Shown here: positions 29,828 to 39,661 of the stretch, piece after piece
How positions within the stretch are numbered: the stretch's first letter is position 1
How the letters are laid out: every line of letters starts with the position of its first letter
Assembly: GCA_949752745.1 (NCBI GenBank)
Contig: OX457028.1
Span: 24,368,927 to 24,432,926 of the forward strand
Length of the DNA: 64,000 bases
Origin: Protula sp. h YS-2021
Taxonomy: Eukaryota > Annelida > Polychaeta > Sabellida > Serpulidae
Direction of reading: 5' to 3'
Made by a program: the position numbers and the translations under genes
The notes under the pieces: model-generated
The model's input: only the letters and a program-made list of their open reading frames with translations
The model's database searches: none
Told to the model about the DNA's origin: nothing

Positions 29828-31072
29828 ATATAGATGTCGGGGTTGAAACCGTGGCAGATGTTATTGCTGTTTCTTATCACTACAGCATAACCCAGGAAAC
29901 GGAGAAACGATATACGGAAGCAGGATCGAGAAAAGTGCACGCAACGACGTACACACCCGAAGTGGGCACACTGGCGAGTCCTTGTGACACCGCGTCATCG
30001 CCAACAAGCCCCGTTGCCATGACATCCGTATCGACTGGTCTTATTGCTGGGCAGCATTTTAGTATCTCATTCAGTAATACACACTGTGAACCAGCTTCTC
30101 AGAATGCCAGTCTTTCAGCTGTAAAGAGAGTGAAAAGTACTTTAGATAGTGCGGATTTGACGCATAATTCTGTTGCTGTGGAAACAAACTCAAGTGAAAT
30201 CAATGATTACAAGGTTGAAAATGAAAATACTGTAGCGTTAGACCTCAGTCTGTCTCTCAAGGACAAGACTGAAAGCAACATGGATGATTCAAAGCAAAGA
30301 AGTGCGGCAAAACATAAGGATAAATCAAACAGTATTGGACTACATAGTGACGACAATGAAAATAGAAAAGCAAGTGTTGTTTCGCCCCCACAACTTGGGC
30401 CTATTGATCGCAATACGCCGAGTGAACACACGAGCAAAAGAAAGGCAGAATCGGCAACAGAGAAAAGCAATAGCAGCGCAGTGCCGGAAAATATACTCAG
30501 CTTGCGAGTACCGGAAAATGTACTTAGCGTTCGAGTACCGAGAACTGTGGACAGTACTCACATGGCAGCCCCGTTTGCCTCCTCAAGTCCATGTTATCTG
30601 TCTTTTGATCCAAGGCTGTTGCAATTTTACAGCGACGAAGACAAGAAAAAACTTGTAGAGTCTGGTTTCATCCCACCGGTTTATAGTCCAACTTCGTTGC
30701 CAAGAGAAAGTGTTTTATTTCCGGAAGCGTTGCACAATGTGGGGAACCACTTGGACCAAGATAATCGGCCTTTTTTCGCGGACACATTCCTTCAGGATAT
30801 GTCGAATCAGAATATTCATGAAAGCCGTTTGTTAAGTTCGTTTTCAAAGAAAACTAAAGACGAGCCCTGCAGTTCTAAAGAAAGTCCCACTTCGGATAAA
30901 ACAGCACGAAAATCGTGGGCGGGAGATGAAACCACGGCCTTCAGTCGACAGTGGGTGCCCATGGATACTGCAAAAAGCTTATCGCGACCGGAGCACAGTA
31001 GAAAGCCGAAGCTTTCCGATCGGGAGAGCGGTGGGCGAAATCGGGCAACACCACCCACACAACCAAGCGCTG
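29828..31072 (+). CDS. BAHCC1/TNRC18-like: BAHCC1/TNRC18-like protein, exon 2
   Basis: Acceptor ttttttttcag|at at 29827/29828, donor CCAAGCGCTG|GTAAGT at 31072/31073. Both are phase 1, so the exon joins exon 1 without a frame break. It encodes 415 residues. The first part is Ser/Thr-rich and disordered. A 9-residue tandem repeat, PENILSLRV then PENVLSVRV (27-bp DNA period), lies at about 30484-30537. A more conserved-looking block follows: 'CYLSFDPRLLQFYSDEDKKK' with 'FIPPVYSPTS' shortly after. The C-terminal part is Lys/Ser-rich with 'DRESGGRNR'. Its role would be within a nuclear chromatin-associated scaffold. The next intron carries the transposon nest. Confidence 0.85.
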
Positions 31073-31786
31073 GTAAGTTGTTGACTTCTTTGTTTGCTAA
31101 AAAATGTATCGAAACGACATTCGAGCTATATTTGAAAAGTTATATATGTTAACAGGCAATGTTGGAAACCCGCCATTTCACATAATGGCAAACCAGACTG
31201 GCACATTCGCGTAATGCCTAAAATCTTGTGCCATTTCACGAAATAACCTGTTCTTTTAGGTTATTTCATGAAATAGCCTGAAGTTTTGATATTTAGTTTC
31301 ACAATGGGCAAATAACACTGTGGCAAATATTGGAAACATAGTCATGTTTGATATAATGTCATCTTTTGTGTAATTGATACAATTGGACCTTCATTTCAAC
31401 ACTGGAGATTGTCTCAGATCCTTTACAATTAGGAAAACCAATATTATAGATTGCAATTCAGGCCAATTCTTTGTTATGATTACAACATTACAGGTGGTGT
31501 TTAGTCACTTTAAACTCATGCAGTCTCGGCGATTGCCAATCTCTAAAATTAATAAGATAAAAATAACAGGAAAACCAACATTACAGATAGCAATTTTACA
31601 CAATCGCAATTCCAGATCAGTTTAGATGATGTACTCGGGAGAGAAAAACTAATTGGTTCGTTAACTACTCTGGAAAGAAACAAATAACCTATAAAAATGT
31701 TTCATTTCATAAAGTGCTAATTATTGTTTAATCTATCGTTTTATTTCGTAAAACGAGCTTTTACGAGTAAAAGCGCAATTCGCGTT

Positions 31787-31950
31787 CTCCACTTTTAATG
31801 GGTTCCCTTCCAGTAATATTTACCACGCAATATAAAAAAGAACTTTTTGAGGTACTGTTCAAGATACTCTAACCCTTCCATCCATCCTATGGCCAATCAG
31901 AATGCCCGAGACGTCGTCTGCTAGTCTCGTATAAACGACATTCCCTTTTT
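31787..31950 (-). repeat. DIRS copy A terminal inverted repeat (3' side)
   Basis: 164 bp starting 'ctccacttttaatgggttcc', the inverse of 39498-39661. A 54-bp non-shared outer segment (31733-31786, 'ctatcgttttatttcg...') lies beyond it. It contains a CCAAT-like 'ggccaatcag'. Confidence 0.9.
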
Positions 31951-32016
31951 AGCCCCAAAAGGCGGTAAAACACGCCCAGGCTAGTTGGGGATGGATGGGA
32001 CGGGTTAAAATCAAAG

Positions 32017-32130
32017 TTAAAAGTGGAGAACGCGAATTGCGCTTTTACTCGTAAAAGCTCGTTTTACGAAATAAAACGATAGTTTTACTTCGCAAAAGCT
32101 TTGAATTCGCTTATCTCCACTTTTAATGGG
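32017..32130 (-). repeat. DIRS copy A internal complementary region
   Basis: Two fused parts. 32017-32082 is the inverse of the left outer end (31733-31797), and 32083-32130 is the inverse of the right outer end (39647-39693). Their junction, 'aaaacgatagttttactt', is what a circle joining both outer ends would contain. This is the known DIRS arrangement for rebuilding full-length circular DNA during replication. Confidence 0.9.
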
Positions 32131-33185
32131 ACTTGAGTCCGGAGCAGGGGAGCCTGCCATTCTTGAACTGCCCAAAAAGGTCGCGAATTACACTATGGCT
32201 TGTAAAAGCTCATTGCATATAGGCGAGGAGTGCTGTGCACTCGACGCAAAGAAGAAATAAAACTTGTCAGCTAAGTTTCAATTCTTTTAATGATTTCCTA
32301 AATAAAGTCCGGAGGCGTACCATTCCGGTCTTTCAACATAAGGTAAATCGTAACAAAGTAAAAAATATCACAGCAACTGTCAGTTGAGATGAGAAGGCTT
32401 CCAACCATGCCATCATCTTTTTTGAGAACTATCACCATCCCCCTCCAACCGCCCACCGGATGGATCCCTTCCTCAAGTTCTCACTATTCACTTGCTATGT
32501 ATTGATGAACAATTAGGTTTATTTAGAAGTACTACAAAACGATCGTAAATCCATAGGAATTACGCAAATAAACTCTTTGACACTTCTAGTAAAGTGACTG
32601 AAGTGTCTTACAAGACATGCAATTCAAACTTGAAAAAGAAAGCGAGTCCGCTGTCTAACTTTTCTTCTTCTCATTTGATAAATTACCACGTTTATTTGAA
32701 ATAAACTCATAGCGATTGACTAGATAGTACTAAAACTACTGTAAATCGTCATAAAATGAAAAACAGAAAAAATTTTGCTTATTTATGACTGTTTTCCTAT
32801 ATGGGGCCGTTATGGTCCCATAAGCCCATAATGACACTATGGTACCTCATACCATGAACCATAAACCGGCTTTCGGCCTTCCGGCTACAACGGGTGTACG
32901 GTCACTGGGTACGTCTGGGACCGACATGGTCCCCCCCCTTTCTTTCTGAAAAACATGAAGAAAGGAGATCAAAACTTAAGCATCCGAGTAGCCGTAAGAC
33001 CGAAGACTGGGCTGTACTCATTACACATGCGATCCTGAACACTTCGGAGTAAATAAATGCTTAATTAAACATAACCGTCCAGCGTTCGTCCGTAACTTAA
33101 TATAAGCACGAACCGAAATGGTCCAAAGGACCTGAGCGAAAGGCGAAATGTTCAGAGTAAGAAGGAAAGACCTTCTTGTAGGTTG
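32131..33185 (-). other. DIRS copy A 3' untranslated region
   Basis: No coding frame. Holds palindrome-like 'ggccgttatggtcccat' motifs near 32800-32940 that echo motifs in the 5' leader. Confidence 0.7.
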
Positions 33186-33285
33186 TTACTTTCGTGGCTT
33201 GTTGTTGTTGTTACTGTTCCCATTACGGCCCTTGGAGAAGTTACTCTTGTGCTTGCCCTTGTTCTTAAACTTGGGAGAAGCATTC
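33186..33285 (-). CDS. DIRS copy A candidate C-terminal basic exon
   Basis: Just past the recombinase stop codon, a pyrimidine-rich 'tttctgttgtag' is followed by one base and 33 codons including the stop. They encode a Lys/Asn/Gly-rich tail (NASPKFKNKGKHKSNFSKGR...). Copy B has a counterpart at exactly the same place, with the same one-base offset after AG and a similar basic peptide ending in its own stop. I infer a spliced tail exon for the recombinase. The matching donor is not identified. Confidence 0.4.
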
Positions 33286-33300
33286 CTACAACAGAAACAC

Positions 33301-34383
33301 TCAGCCTGTAATGGTCGTTTCTGAAGCCACGAACGGTCCTAATGAATATAAGCCAGACAATTCATCTTGAGAAAAATCTTTCAGATAGTATTTAACAAAC
33401 GAGTTGGGGGAAACCCAACAACCTGTTTTTAATATATCCGAAAGGGACACGTTGCGTACCGCCCTGAGGGAATTGGCTACTTGCCTTACCTGATGGGCTT
33501 TGATGTTTGATTCCCCTAACGGGTTAGGGTCGATTTGTGCATCGTCATAGGCTGCCAAAATGATCCTTTTAATATAATTTGAGATCGACTGTTTCGAAAG
33601 ATCTTTGTTAAATTTCGGCATAAACGAAATGATGAGAGCCTTCTGATTATCTGATCGGTAGGCCTCTGACATTTCCAAATACTGTTGCAGCGCTTTGACG
33701 GGACACAAAGAGACCAGACCGTCTGAGTCGGGGTCATCTGGTAGGGATGGGAGAGTAATGTGATCGAACGTTCCCATCCCTTGGGTCATGATGTGGGTTT
33801 TTCCCATGAATCCTGCTCTAGGGACTAGGGTGACCTTCTCCCATGTACCCTTATCTTTATTTACCTTTCTGTCTAGGGCATGGATTTCGCCTCTTCTTTT
33901 GCCCGAAGCTAAGGCCAATAAAAACGTGAATCTTAATGTTGCGTTTTTTGCTGAAATCACGTCCTTACTAAATATATCTGGGCGCTGAAGATACTGTAAG
34001 ACTATTGATAAATCCCACTGCGCTATGTTGGATGGGCAGGGTGGGGAGCTTACTTTAAAATGTCTTACTAGCTGTGATAGGGAAGTATCTTCGCCCGGGT
34101 CGTAGCCTGTAGACGCTTTGAGTCTTGACCCTATAGCGGCCCTATAGCCCTCGATGGAACTTACCTTTAATTTCACCTCCGTGAAAAGGTGATCGAGGAA
34201 ATCCGCTACCACTGCTGGGCTAGCCTGAAACGGATCTAGCTTAGAAGTGCTACACCAAGCGGCAAATTTATTCCACTGCGACCTGTAAACTTTGGCCGTT
34301 GAACCCTTGTGACTGTTTACTATTTTCTCTCTCACCTGCTTAGAAAAACCCTTGTTTTTCAGAAAGGACTGGTCAGACACCAT
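33301..34383 (-). CDS. DIRS copy A tyrosine recombinase (integrase)
   Basis: 360 residues from the ATG at 34383, which overlaps the end of the RT frame. An N-terminal SAM-like core-binding domain (about residues 20-110, 'STAKVYRSQWNKFAAWC') precedes the catalytic domain. Catalytic residues are visible: Arg in 'ASGKRRGEIHALD' (about 163-164), His297-x-x-Arg300 in 'KAHQVRQVANSL', and Tyr in 'SFVKYYLKDF' (332-333). The enzyme would insert the circular DNA copy without target duplication. The same frame stays open upstream to 36258, across most of the RT gene, so the true start is uncertain. Confidence 0.88.
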   Translation of the reverse strand: MVSDQSFLKNKGFSKQVREKIVNSHKGSTAKVYRSQWNKFAAWCSTSKLDPFQASPAVVADFLDHLFTEVKLKVSSIEGYRAAIGSRLKASTGYDPGEDTSLSQLVRHFKVSSPPCPSNIAQWDLSIVLQYLQRPDIFSKDVISAKNATLRFTFLLALASGKRRGEIHALDRKVNKDKGTWEKVTLVPRAGFMGKTHIMTQGMGTFDHITLPSLPDDPDSDGLVSLCPVKALQQYLEMSEAYRSDNQKALIISFMPKFNKDLSKQSISNYIKRIILAAYDDAQIDPNPLGESNIKAHQVRQVANSLRAVRNVSLSDILKTGCWVSPNSFVKYYLKDFSQDELSGLYSLGPFVASETTITG

Positions 34384-36473
34384 AGGTGGAGGTTCAGTAA
34401 GCGAGGGGAGGGGTGGAAGTGATGCCAATGGGGTTGTGATAGCAACTCGTTGTGGCATGGGATCGGTATCGACCTTACTACCTTGCAATGGAGTAGGAGG
34501 GCGAACCATGGGGCTTCCGGTGTCCATGGGGCAATGAGTAATAGGAACGGTGGTTTCAACTCGATTACTCTCTGCAGGACTTGCCCTAAGATTGCTTGTG
34601 GGGGAAAGGCATACAGTACCTCGTCCCGTGGCCACTGACAATTGAGAGCGTCTACTGCCCAAGCTGCTGGGTCCGGGCAAGGAGACACGTACCGGGGAAG
34701 TTGGGTGGTCATCGCGTTTGCAAACAGATCCAGAGTCGGGGCACCCCATGGGGATTGGTGTGTCACCCACTGAAAGGACCGAGGGGATAGGCACCACTCG
34801 GTGTTGATAACTTGACCCTGTCTGGAGGCTAAGTCCGCTAGGACGTTTAATTTCCCGGCCAGGTGACGGGCGGAAACGGTCACCTGTTCCTCCCTGGCCT
34901 TTGAAAGAATTTGGAATGCAAGTTTGGACAGGGATCGTGATTTGGTGCCCCCCTGCTTGTTGAGGTAAGCTATGGCTGTGGAGTTGTCTAACCGAAAAAG
35001 GACTGCCTTGTTTCTGAGTTGGTTGGTCAGCTTGATTAGGGCAATCCAGACCACCCGAAGCTCCAGCCAGTTTATGTGGTAGGACTGAAGCGAGGGTGGC
35101 CATTTGCCCTTCCATACCTGACCATTCCAATAAATTCCCCACCCCGCATGGGACGCATCGGTCTGAATCTCTATCTCCGGGGTGGGGGGCTGAAATGGCA
35201 TTCCTTCGGACATAATTAGAACATCGCACCACCACTGTAGGGCTTGTAGGGTTACCTGTGAAACTTGCATCCTCGCTGCGGGTGAACGACCCTGATGCAA
35301 CGCCCATCTTACCTGGCTTTGAAATGGCCTGTAATGGAGACGGCCCAGGGGGACTGTCTTCTCTGTTGCCACTAACAGGCCGAGGAGCGATTCCATGGCC
35401 TGTAATCTCACCTTCTTTCCTGGGGAAATACCTTTTATGGCATCTGCAATTCTCTGGCGGCGTTCTGGCGTAGGGAACGCCTTTGCTATTGCCAGATCCC
35501 AAAACTCCCCTAGAAAGGTAATGGACTGTTTGGGGGTTAGTTCGGACTTGGCTAGGTTTACTACTAGACCTACCTCTAGTGCCTTGCGAACTAAAGACAT
35601 TGTATGATTCTCGGTTACCTGCCTGTCTTGATTCGCCAGAAACCAGTCGTCCAGATACTGAAAGACTAACATCCCTTCTAGCCGTGCCCATGTTTTCAGT
35701 ACTTTCATGACCTTGGAGAAAACGTACGGGGCCGTAGCCAGACCGAAGGGAAGTGCCAGAAACCAAAATCGTCTTTTCCCTACTTGAAAGGCTAGAAATT
35801 TTCTTGCCGAGCGATGGAGAGGAATATGGAGGTAAGCATCGGAGAGATCTATGGAGGTACCCCACATCCCTTCCCGTAATGACCCTTTTATCACCTGGGC
35901 CGTGTCCATCTGAAAGGTGATCACTCGGAGAAAACCGTTTATGGGGGAAAGGTCGATTACCAGCCTCCACCCTCCGGATTTCTTGGGAACCAGAAAAACT
36001 CTGCTGAAAAAACCCATTTGATTTTCTGGCATTTCCTCTATCGCCTGTTTTTGAGACAAGCTCAGTAGCATTTCTTGGAGAGCTCGGTCTTTTTCTGACC
36101 CCTTGGCGTAAGAGGTGACTAGTTGTCTTGGCGCATGGGCGGTTAGGGGAATAGGGCACCTGAGCCCGTTCCGGTCTCGTTTGAAAGGTAGGGAGTAACC
36201 TCTCTTTAACCAACGTACTACCCTTCGAGACGCCCCCATTTCTGCCCATTGCTGCCAAAACTTTCCTAGTCTTCCTCCTACGGGCAAGGAGGCGTTTAAG
36301 GAAAGTAAATTTTCCAAGTCTCTTAAGTTTGCTAAAGTATCGCCAGGAGATAAGGGAATCTCGTGACGGTACTTTGGTTGGCTGCTACCTGAACGACTGT
36401 GGAGCCGGACCCTCTGTCTTGCTGCCGGGGCTGGGTTTCGGTTTCTTGACAGGGGGCTGTTGTGGTTGCGCAC
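34359..36473 (-). CDS. DIRS copy A reverse transcriptase-RNase H-methyltransferase-like polyprotein
   Basis: 704 residues, starting inside the end of the gag-like ORF (89-nt overlap, different frame). RT core: 'KKSGGWRLVIDLS' (164-176), 'SIDLSDAYLHIPL' (207-219) and the catalytic 'YLDD' box (273-276). RNase H: Asp439 in 'QTDASHAGWG', Glu471 in 'NWLELRVVW', Asp496 in 'RLDNSTAIAYL' and Asp547 in 'LNVLADLASR'. The C-terminal 125 residues ('PTLDLFANAMTTQLPRY', 'APWTPEAPWFALLL') match the domain that DIRS elements carry after RNase H, described as similar to phage N6-adenine methyltransferases. No frame break seen. Copies the element RNA into DNA in the host cell. Confidence 0.92.
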   Translation of the reverse strand: MRNHNSPLSRNRNPAPAARQRVRLHSRSGSSQPKYRHEIPLSPGDTLANLRDLENLLSLNASLPVGGRLGKFWQQWAEMGASRRVVRWLKRGYSLPFKRDRNGLRCPIPLTAHAPRQLVTSYAKGSEKDRALQEMLLSLSQKQAIEEMPENQMGFFSRVFLVPKKSGGWRLVIDLSPINGFLRVITFQMDTAQVIKGSLREGMWGTSIDLSDAYLHIPLHRSARKFLAFQVGKRRFWFLALPFGLATAPYVFSKVMKVLKTWARLEGMLVFQYLDDWFLANQDRQVTENHTMSLVRKALEVGLVVNLAKSELTPKQSITFLGEFWDLAIAKAFPTPERRQRIADAIKGISPGKKVRLQAMESLLGLLVATEKTVPLGRLHYRPFQSQVRWALHQGRSPAARMQVSQVTLQALQWWCDVLIMSEGMPFQPPTPEIEIQTDASHAGWGIYWNGQVWKGKWPPSLQSYHINWLELRVVWIALIKLTNQLRNKAVLFRLDNSTAIAYLNKQGGTKSRSLSKLAFQILSKAREEQVTVSARHLAGKLNVLADLASRQGQVINTEWCLSPRSFQWVTHQSPWGAPTLDLFANAMTTQLPRYVSPCPDPAAWAVDALNCQWPRDEVLYAFPPQAILGQVLQRVIELKPPFLLLIAPWTPEAPWFALLLHCKVVRSIPIPCHNELLSQPHWHHFHPSPRLLNLHLWCLTSPF

Positions 36474-38622
36474 TCGGCTTAGACGGTGCTGGAGAGGACT
36501 GTTGTGGTCTCTTCCTCTTCAGTGGACGTTTGAAGGAGGAGCGAGACATCCTGGACATCAGGGCATAATCTTGCGAAAGCGAACGACTTTCCTGGTTCAC
36601 CCTCTCTATCTCGGCGGGAGGAAATAGTTCTCGTTCCTCCAGGATAGGGGCATGACGCAGGTCCCGCAAACCTTTGACACTAGACCAGCAGTGCTGGAGA
36701 AAGGCATCTCGACGTAAGTAGACCATTGAAGTCATCAAAAAAGTGGAAAGTTTGACCACGTCTCGGGTAGCTAAGGCCAGGCATTCCATCAATTTAGCAG
36801 ACACGGGATCACTAAGGCGAAGTTCTTCCCAACGCGACTTTAGTGCTTTAAGTGCATGATCTTGAAAAGACATAATGTTCAGGATGTGGCGAGAAGACGC
36901 CTCGATGGTCTTTGCGTCTTTCTCCACTAATGGAATGTCTGAGTCACTACGCACTGTGGGCATCCAGACTGTACGCTTCACGGGCTGCTCCAGTGCCTCT
37001 AGGGGAATTTTTTCATCCGCTGACCGATATGGTCCTGGTCGTACTGAGCAATGTTTAGATAAATGGAAACGCGACAACGTGCGACCCTCACCGGCGTCCA
37101 TCTTCTTGAACTCTTTCGCGCGGACCGTGACAGCATGAGCAATGCCCTCACTGGTGGCTAGTGCGATAAACGAGTCCTGTTGTGGTGGAGCTGCCTGAGA
37201 TGTCATCCGAATGGGCGGATCCTCCTTATCTAAATTTGGGGAGCCACAGGAGACCTCTGCTAAGCGGGCTATCTCTTGAATGGCATCCCTGAACGGCACG
37301 TCTTCTGGTGCAATCGTAGAAGCAGAACTCGAGGGGGCCGCGTCCTCGACCGATGGGGCAAGATCTGGTGGAGAGGGAGTACGGATGGGCCGTCTGCCCG
37401 CTGCCGCTGGATCTCTCCAAAGTCGATGCCCTTGGCCGGGAGAACGCACCTGCTCCACTGCCCGTAACGGTAAATGACAACGGGAATGTACTGACGTACC
37501 CTCGGATTCTTCTTCCCCGTCTTCCACCTCCGACTCCTGTTCATCAGATGCTGCTTCTGGGAGTTGGGATTGTGAAAAATGTGACATGTGGGGTTCCCCT
37601 ACTGGGGTGTAAATTTCTTTCTCCCTGTTGCTTGGGACTGCTGCTAGGGGAGAATTTTCCATCGGCCCGATTTCCTCATCATCTTCCAGCAATGCGGAGA
37701 CTTGGCCCGAAAGGGGCACGCCCACGGAATCCTCCTCGCTGATGGTGACCGTTTCGGGAATATCCACGTTAGAGTCCAGCGGGAGGTGAGGTACAGGCGA
37801 GCCCGATATCGCTGCCACTGACTGAATTTCCGGAGGAGGACGAGAAACCGTAGCTGATGGTTTAGGCTTTTGCCTTTGACTAAGCAGACTCTCCTGCTTC
37901 TGAACTTGACTCTGTAAATCCAAAAGTTGTTTTTGCAGTTGCGATTGCATCGACAAAAACGCTGAAAATTCACTCGGGAGACGCTGCAGCTGAGGAGGGG
38001 GGGATAAGTCCTCTCGCGGGGGAATGCCTAACTGGCCTGTAAACGCCGAAAGTACTGTTCCCGTATCCTTATGCGTTAAAGTCACTTGTTCCTCAGACGG
38101 GGACTTAAACGCCCCTCCTGGACTGCCACTGGGTTTCACTCTAGGAGGTGAGGCCCATGCCTCGCGGAGACGATCCCGTTCTTGCCCTTCCGGGATGTCC
38201 AATTCTGCTACAGTCTCAGAAAATGCACGTCCTTTACTCTTGGACTTTTTATGTCTCTTAACTGGCGTAGCGGATTCCGATTCTGCACCAGTGTCTACGT
38301 GTACGGGGGTGGAGACCTGGCCCAGAATAACGGAGCTAGCCTTCTTCATGGTATCACGAATAAATTCACGAGTAACAAACGAAGCTGACGAAAGGAATTT
38401 GCGCTTATCCCTCCTGCGCTCGTTCTTGGTCCTATTCCGTAATAGGACTTTCCAATCCTCTGGAGAAAGATGTAGACACTCGCCACACTGGCTGTCTGGC
38501 TCACACAGAGGTATTCCACTATTCCGTCTACAGCGGTCGCAGATGGAGTGGGGGTTACACGCGGTTGGAGGATGGATACACTGAGGCAGTAACGGTGGAG
38601 AATGTAGACTGGCCTCTGTCAT
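36385..38622 (-). CDS. DIRS copy A gag-like ORF1
   Basis: 745 residues from the ATG at 38622. The frame is open a little further upstream, but a strong 3' splice site (ttgcatttcag) ends 2 bases before this ATG and copy B has the same arrangement, so I take this start. An N-terminal zinc-binding-like cluster has Cys28-x2-Cys31-x8-Cys40-x5-Cys46-x2-Cys49. A basic stretch follows ('RRRDKRK'), then a long disordered acidic/Pro-rich middle. The C-terminal domain is conserved between the two copies ('IMSFQDHALKALKSRWEEL', 'LMTSMVYLRRDAFLQHCW'). The end is basic ('KRPLKRKR'). Likely a nucleic-acid-binding structural protein. Confidence 0.85.
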   Translation of the reverse strand: MTEASLHSPPLLPQCIHPPTACNPHSICDRCRRNSGIPLCEPDSQCGECLHLSPEDWKVLLRNRTKNERRRDKRKFLSSASFVTREFIRDTMKKASSVILGQVSTPVHVDTGAESESATPVKRHKKSKSKGRAFSETVAELDIPEGQERDRLREAWASPPRVKPSGSPGGAFKSPSEEQVTLTHKDTGTVLSAFTGQLGIPPREDLSPPPQLQRLPSEFSAFLSMQSQLQKQLLDLQSQVQKQESLLSQRQKPKPSATVSRPPPEIQSVAAISGSPVPHLPLDSNVDIPETVTISEEDSVGVPLSGQVSALLEDDEEIGPMENSPLAAVPSNREKEIYTPVGEPHMSHFSQSQLPEAASDEQESEVEDGEEESEGTSVHSRCHLPLRAVEQVRSPGQGHRLWRDPAAAGRRPIRTPSPPDLAPSVEDAAPSSSASTIAPEDVPFRDAIQEIARLAEVSCGSPNLDKEDPPIRMTSQAAPPQQDSFIALATSEGIAHAVTVRAKEFKKMDAGEGRTLSRFHLSKHCSVRPGPYRSADEKIPLEALEQPVKRTVWMPTVRSDSDIPLVEKDAKTIEASSRHILNIMSFQDHALKALKSRWEELRLSDPVSAKLMECLALATRDVVKLSTFLMTSMVYLRRDAFLQHCWSSVKGLRDLRHAPILEERELFPPAEIERVNQESRSLSQDYALMSRMSRSSFKRPLKRKRPQQSSPAPSKPSAQPQQPPVKKPKPSPGSKTEGPAPQSFR

Positions 38623-39497
38623 ATCTGAAATGCAAGCAGAGAAAAACAACGGTGAGAATATGTAGTATAAAACAACGCACAAAACTACATTTCTCCGTGC
38701 TTTGCTTCAACTGCAAGCTTTAACCTTCCAAGCTGTGTTTACAATTGCTTAAACACCGCAATAACTCGCTGGGTCTAAGGAAAGACGAAAAGAGATGCTT
38801 CCCGGAACGATAACGTTCCCGGGCCGTAACGGGCTGGACCGTAATGGCACCACCCGTGTCGGATATGGATCTCTCTTGCCTCAGATGCACCTGGGACCAT
38901 CGGACCGTAACGGGTTTTGTGAATCCCGTTGGACCAGAATGGTCTTCTCGCACCCGTGACCGTAAGACCACAAAGGGAAAACGGTCCTGGCAAAGAAAAT
39001 GACCCTCAGACGTCACAGAAAACGTCTCTTTTCGTCGGAGAACGCTGTCAGACTTGCAGAACCTGCTCTACAAAGACTGAGAAGCGACCCATGGAGTAAA
39101 GCTTAAGCAAAAACTGGCCATTTCCGCGATGACACAGCTGGCTGGTAAAGCTTGGAGTCTGATCAGGTCCAGCAGCCTGAAAAGATCCTACTCCTAGACG
39201 AACTGAGGTGGAACTGGTAAGTTCCTCGATCTGAATGAAAGTGGAGAAAGAGGCGCACTTCTCGGGACTAGGAAAGTGTCTCCGTGATCGTGCAAACTCA
39301 ACCTAATCAGACCGAAGAGTAAGATGGCGAATAAACACACTTCGGCTCCATAAATTTATCCCAACGCACAATAATAGATAAAACAATCCATTAGGCAGTG
39401 AATTAAGTAAAAAATGAAGCAATTCGCACCTTAAACCAGTTCCCTTGCTGCAAAAAACCGGCAGCACACAGAATGGCGTGTTGTATCGACGCCACGC
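38623..39497 (-). promoter_or_regulatory. DIRS copy A 5' leader with conserved 3' splice site
   Basis: The leader between the terminal repeat and ORF1. On the minus strand it ends with 'ctctgcttgcatttcag' (AG at 38625-38626) directly before the start codon, suggesting a 5' untranslated intron. Multiple 'ggaccgtaacggg'-type motifs occur at 38815-38980. Confidence 0.5.
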
Positions 39498-39661
39498 AAA
39501 AAGGGAATGTCGTTTATACGAGACTAGCAGACGACGTCTCGGGCATTCTGATTGGCCATAGGATGGATGGAAGGGTTAGAGTATCTTGAACAGTACCTCA
39601 AAAAGTTCTTTTTTATATTGCGTGGTAAATATTACTGGAAGGGAACCCATTAAAAGTGGAG
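39498..39661 (-). repeat. DIRS copy A terminal inverted repeat (5' side)
   Basis: Inverse of 31787-31950. A 32-bp outer segment (39662-39693) follows it, ending 'gcgaagtaaaa'. Confidence 0.9.

Noticed and set aside
36875..38584. Plus-strand open frames across the DIRS gag genes (also 44838-46670)
   Set aside because: They are shadows of the minus-strand ORFs. No conserved protein features.
34359..38682. Retroviral or LTR-retrotransposon identity
   Set aside because: No aspartic protease or DDE integrase, no direct LTRs. Terminal repeats are inverted and a tyrosine recombinase is present, so the elements are DIRS-type.
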